Source of the DNA: DASUAO01 sp046484625
Lineage (GTDB): Bacteria; Actinomycetota; Acidimicrobiia; IMCC26256; PALSA-555
Direction: 5' to 3'
Length of the DNA stretch: 13,550 nucleotides
Assembly (NCBI GenBank): GCA_046484625.1
Contig: JAWOIO010000144.1
Span: 1 to 13,550, forward strand
The position numbers and the translations under genes are program-made. The notes beneath the pieces were generated by a model, which made no database searches, was not told the origin of the DNA, and was given only the letters and a program-made list of their open reading frames with translations. Below are positions 13,485-13,550 of this stretch, piece by piece (position 1 is the first letter of the stretch; every line of letters starts with the position of its first letter).

Positions 13485-13498
13485 GCAGAGCGCTCTGC
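13485..13498. repeat. 14-bp perfect palindrome
   Basis: GCAGAGCGCTCTGC is its own complement, in non-coding sequence after the terminator. It could be an operator or the stem of a small hairpin for a gene beyond the window edge. Nothing else in the window shares it. Confidence 0.35.
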
Positions 13499-13530
13499 CT
13501 CAGCCCCGCGCCGTGCCTCAGCGCCGCGCC
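13496..13530. repeat. Short direct repeat at the right edge
   Basis: TGCCTCAGCCCCGCGCCG (13496-13513) is followed at once by TGCCTCAGCGCCGCGCC (13514-13530), with one mismatch over 17 bases, and then by a partial third start (TCAGCC). The stretch after 13467 has no gene that I can support. The array may continue beyond the window. Confidence 0.4.
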
Positions 13531-13550
13531 TCAGCCAGAGGACGGCGCCG

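Noticed and set aside
1..13550. CRISPR arrays, tRNA or rRNA genes, transposases, phage genes
   Set aside because: No regularly spaced repeats, tRNA cloverleaf, rRNA signatures or recombinase motifs were seen on either strand.

Overview
The window is GC-rich, densely coded DNA on both strands, with strong C/G preference at third codon positions. The only clearly AT-rich stretch is the first ~60 bases (about 37% G+C). The mix of an NTE-type cNMP/patatin protein, an MmpL-like transporter, a class III cyclase and fatty-acyl enzymes points to an Actinomycetota genome. An Acidimicrobiia-type lineage is my guess, and no marker gene here proves it. I see no insertion sequences, phage genes, tRNA, rRNA or CRISPR.

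Layout. (1) 21-695 (+): class III nucleotidyl cyclase, convergent with (2) a minus-strand pair, an alpha/beta hydrolase (2570-1533) followed by an enoyl-CoA hydratase/isomerase (1523-723). (3) 2628-3713 (+): a GNAT acyltransferase fused to a C-terminal cyclic-nucleotide-binding (cNMP) domain, divergent from the hydrolase. (4) 5263-3729 (-): a FabF-like ketosynthase followed by a small unknown protein. (5) 5357-6365 (+), divergent from the ketosynthase: an acyl carrier protein and a PlsC-type acyltransferase. (6) 8652-6394 (-): an MmpL/RND-type transporter. (7) 8751-11032 (+), divergent from it: a stand-alone cNMP protein overlapping by ATGA with a cNMP-patatin (NTE-like) phospholipase. (8) 11563-11102 (-): a flavodoxin-fold protein, divergent across a perfect palindrome from (9) 11741-13414 (+): a membrane protein built of two tandem copies of one unit, then a secreted protein that appears frameshifted before a strong terminator hairpin.

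How they may work together. One predicted cyclic-nucleotide producer and three separate predicted cyclic-nucleotide receivers lie within 11 kb. Two receivers are fused to lipid- or acyl-type enzymes (GNAT acyltransferase, NTE-like phospholipase). Between them lie an ACP, a ketosynthase, a lysophosphatidate-type acyltransferase and a lipid-type exporter. My inference is a cAMP-responsive module for making, remodelling or exporting an acylated lipid. The enzyme families and motifs are visible in the sequence; the shared circuit is a hypothesis.
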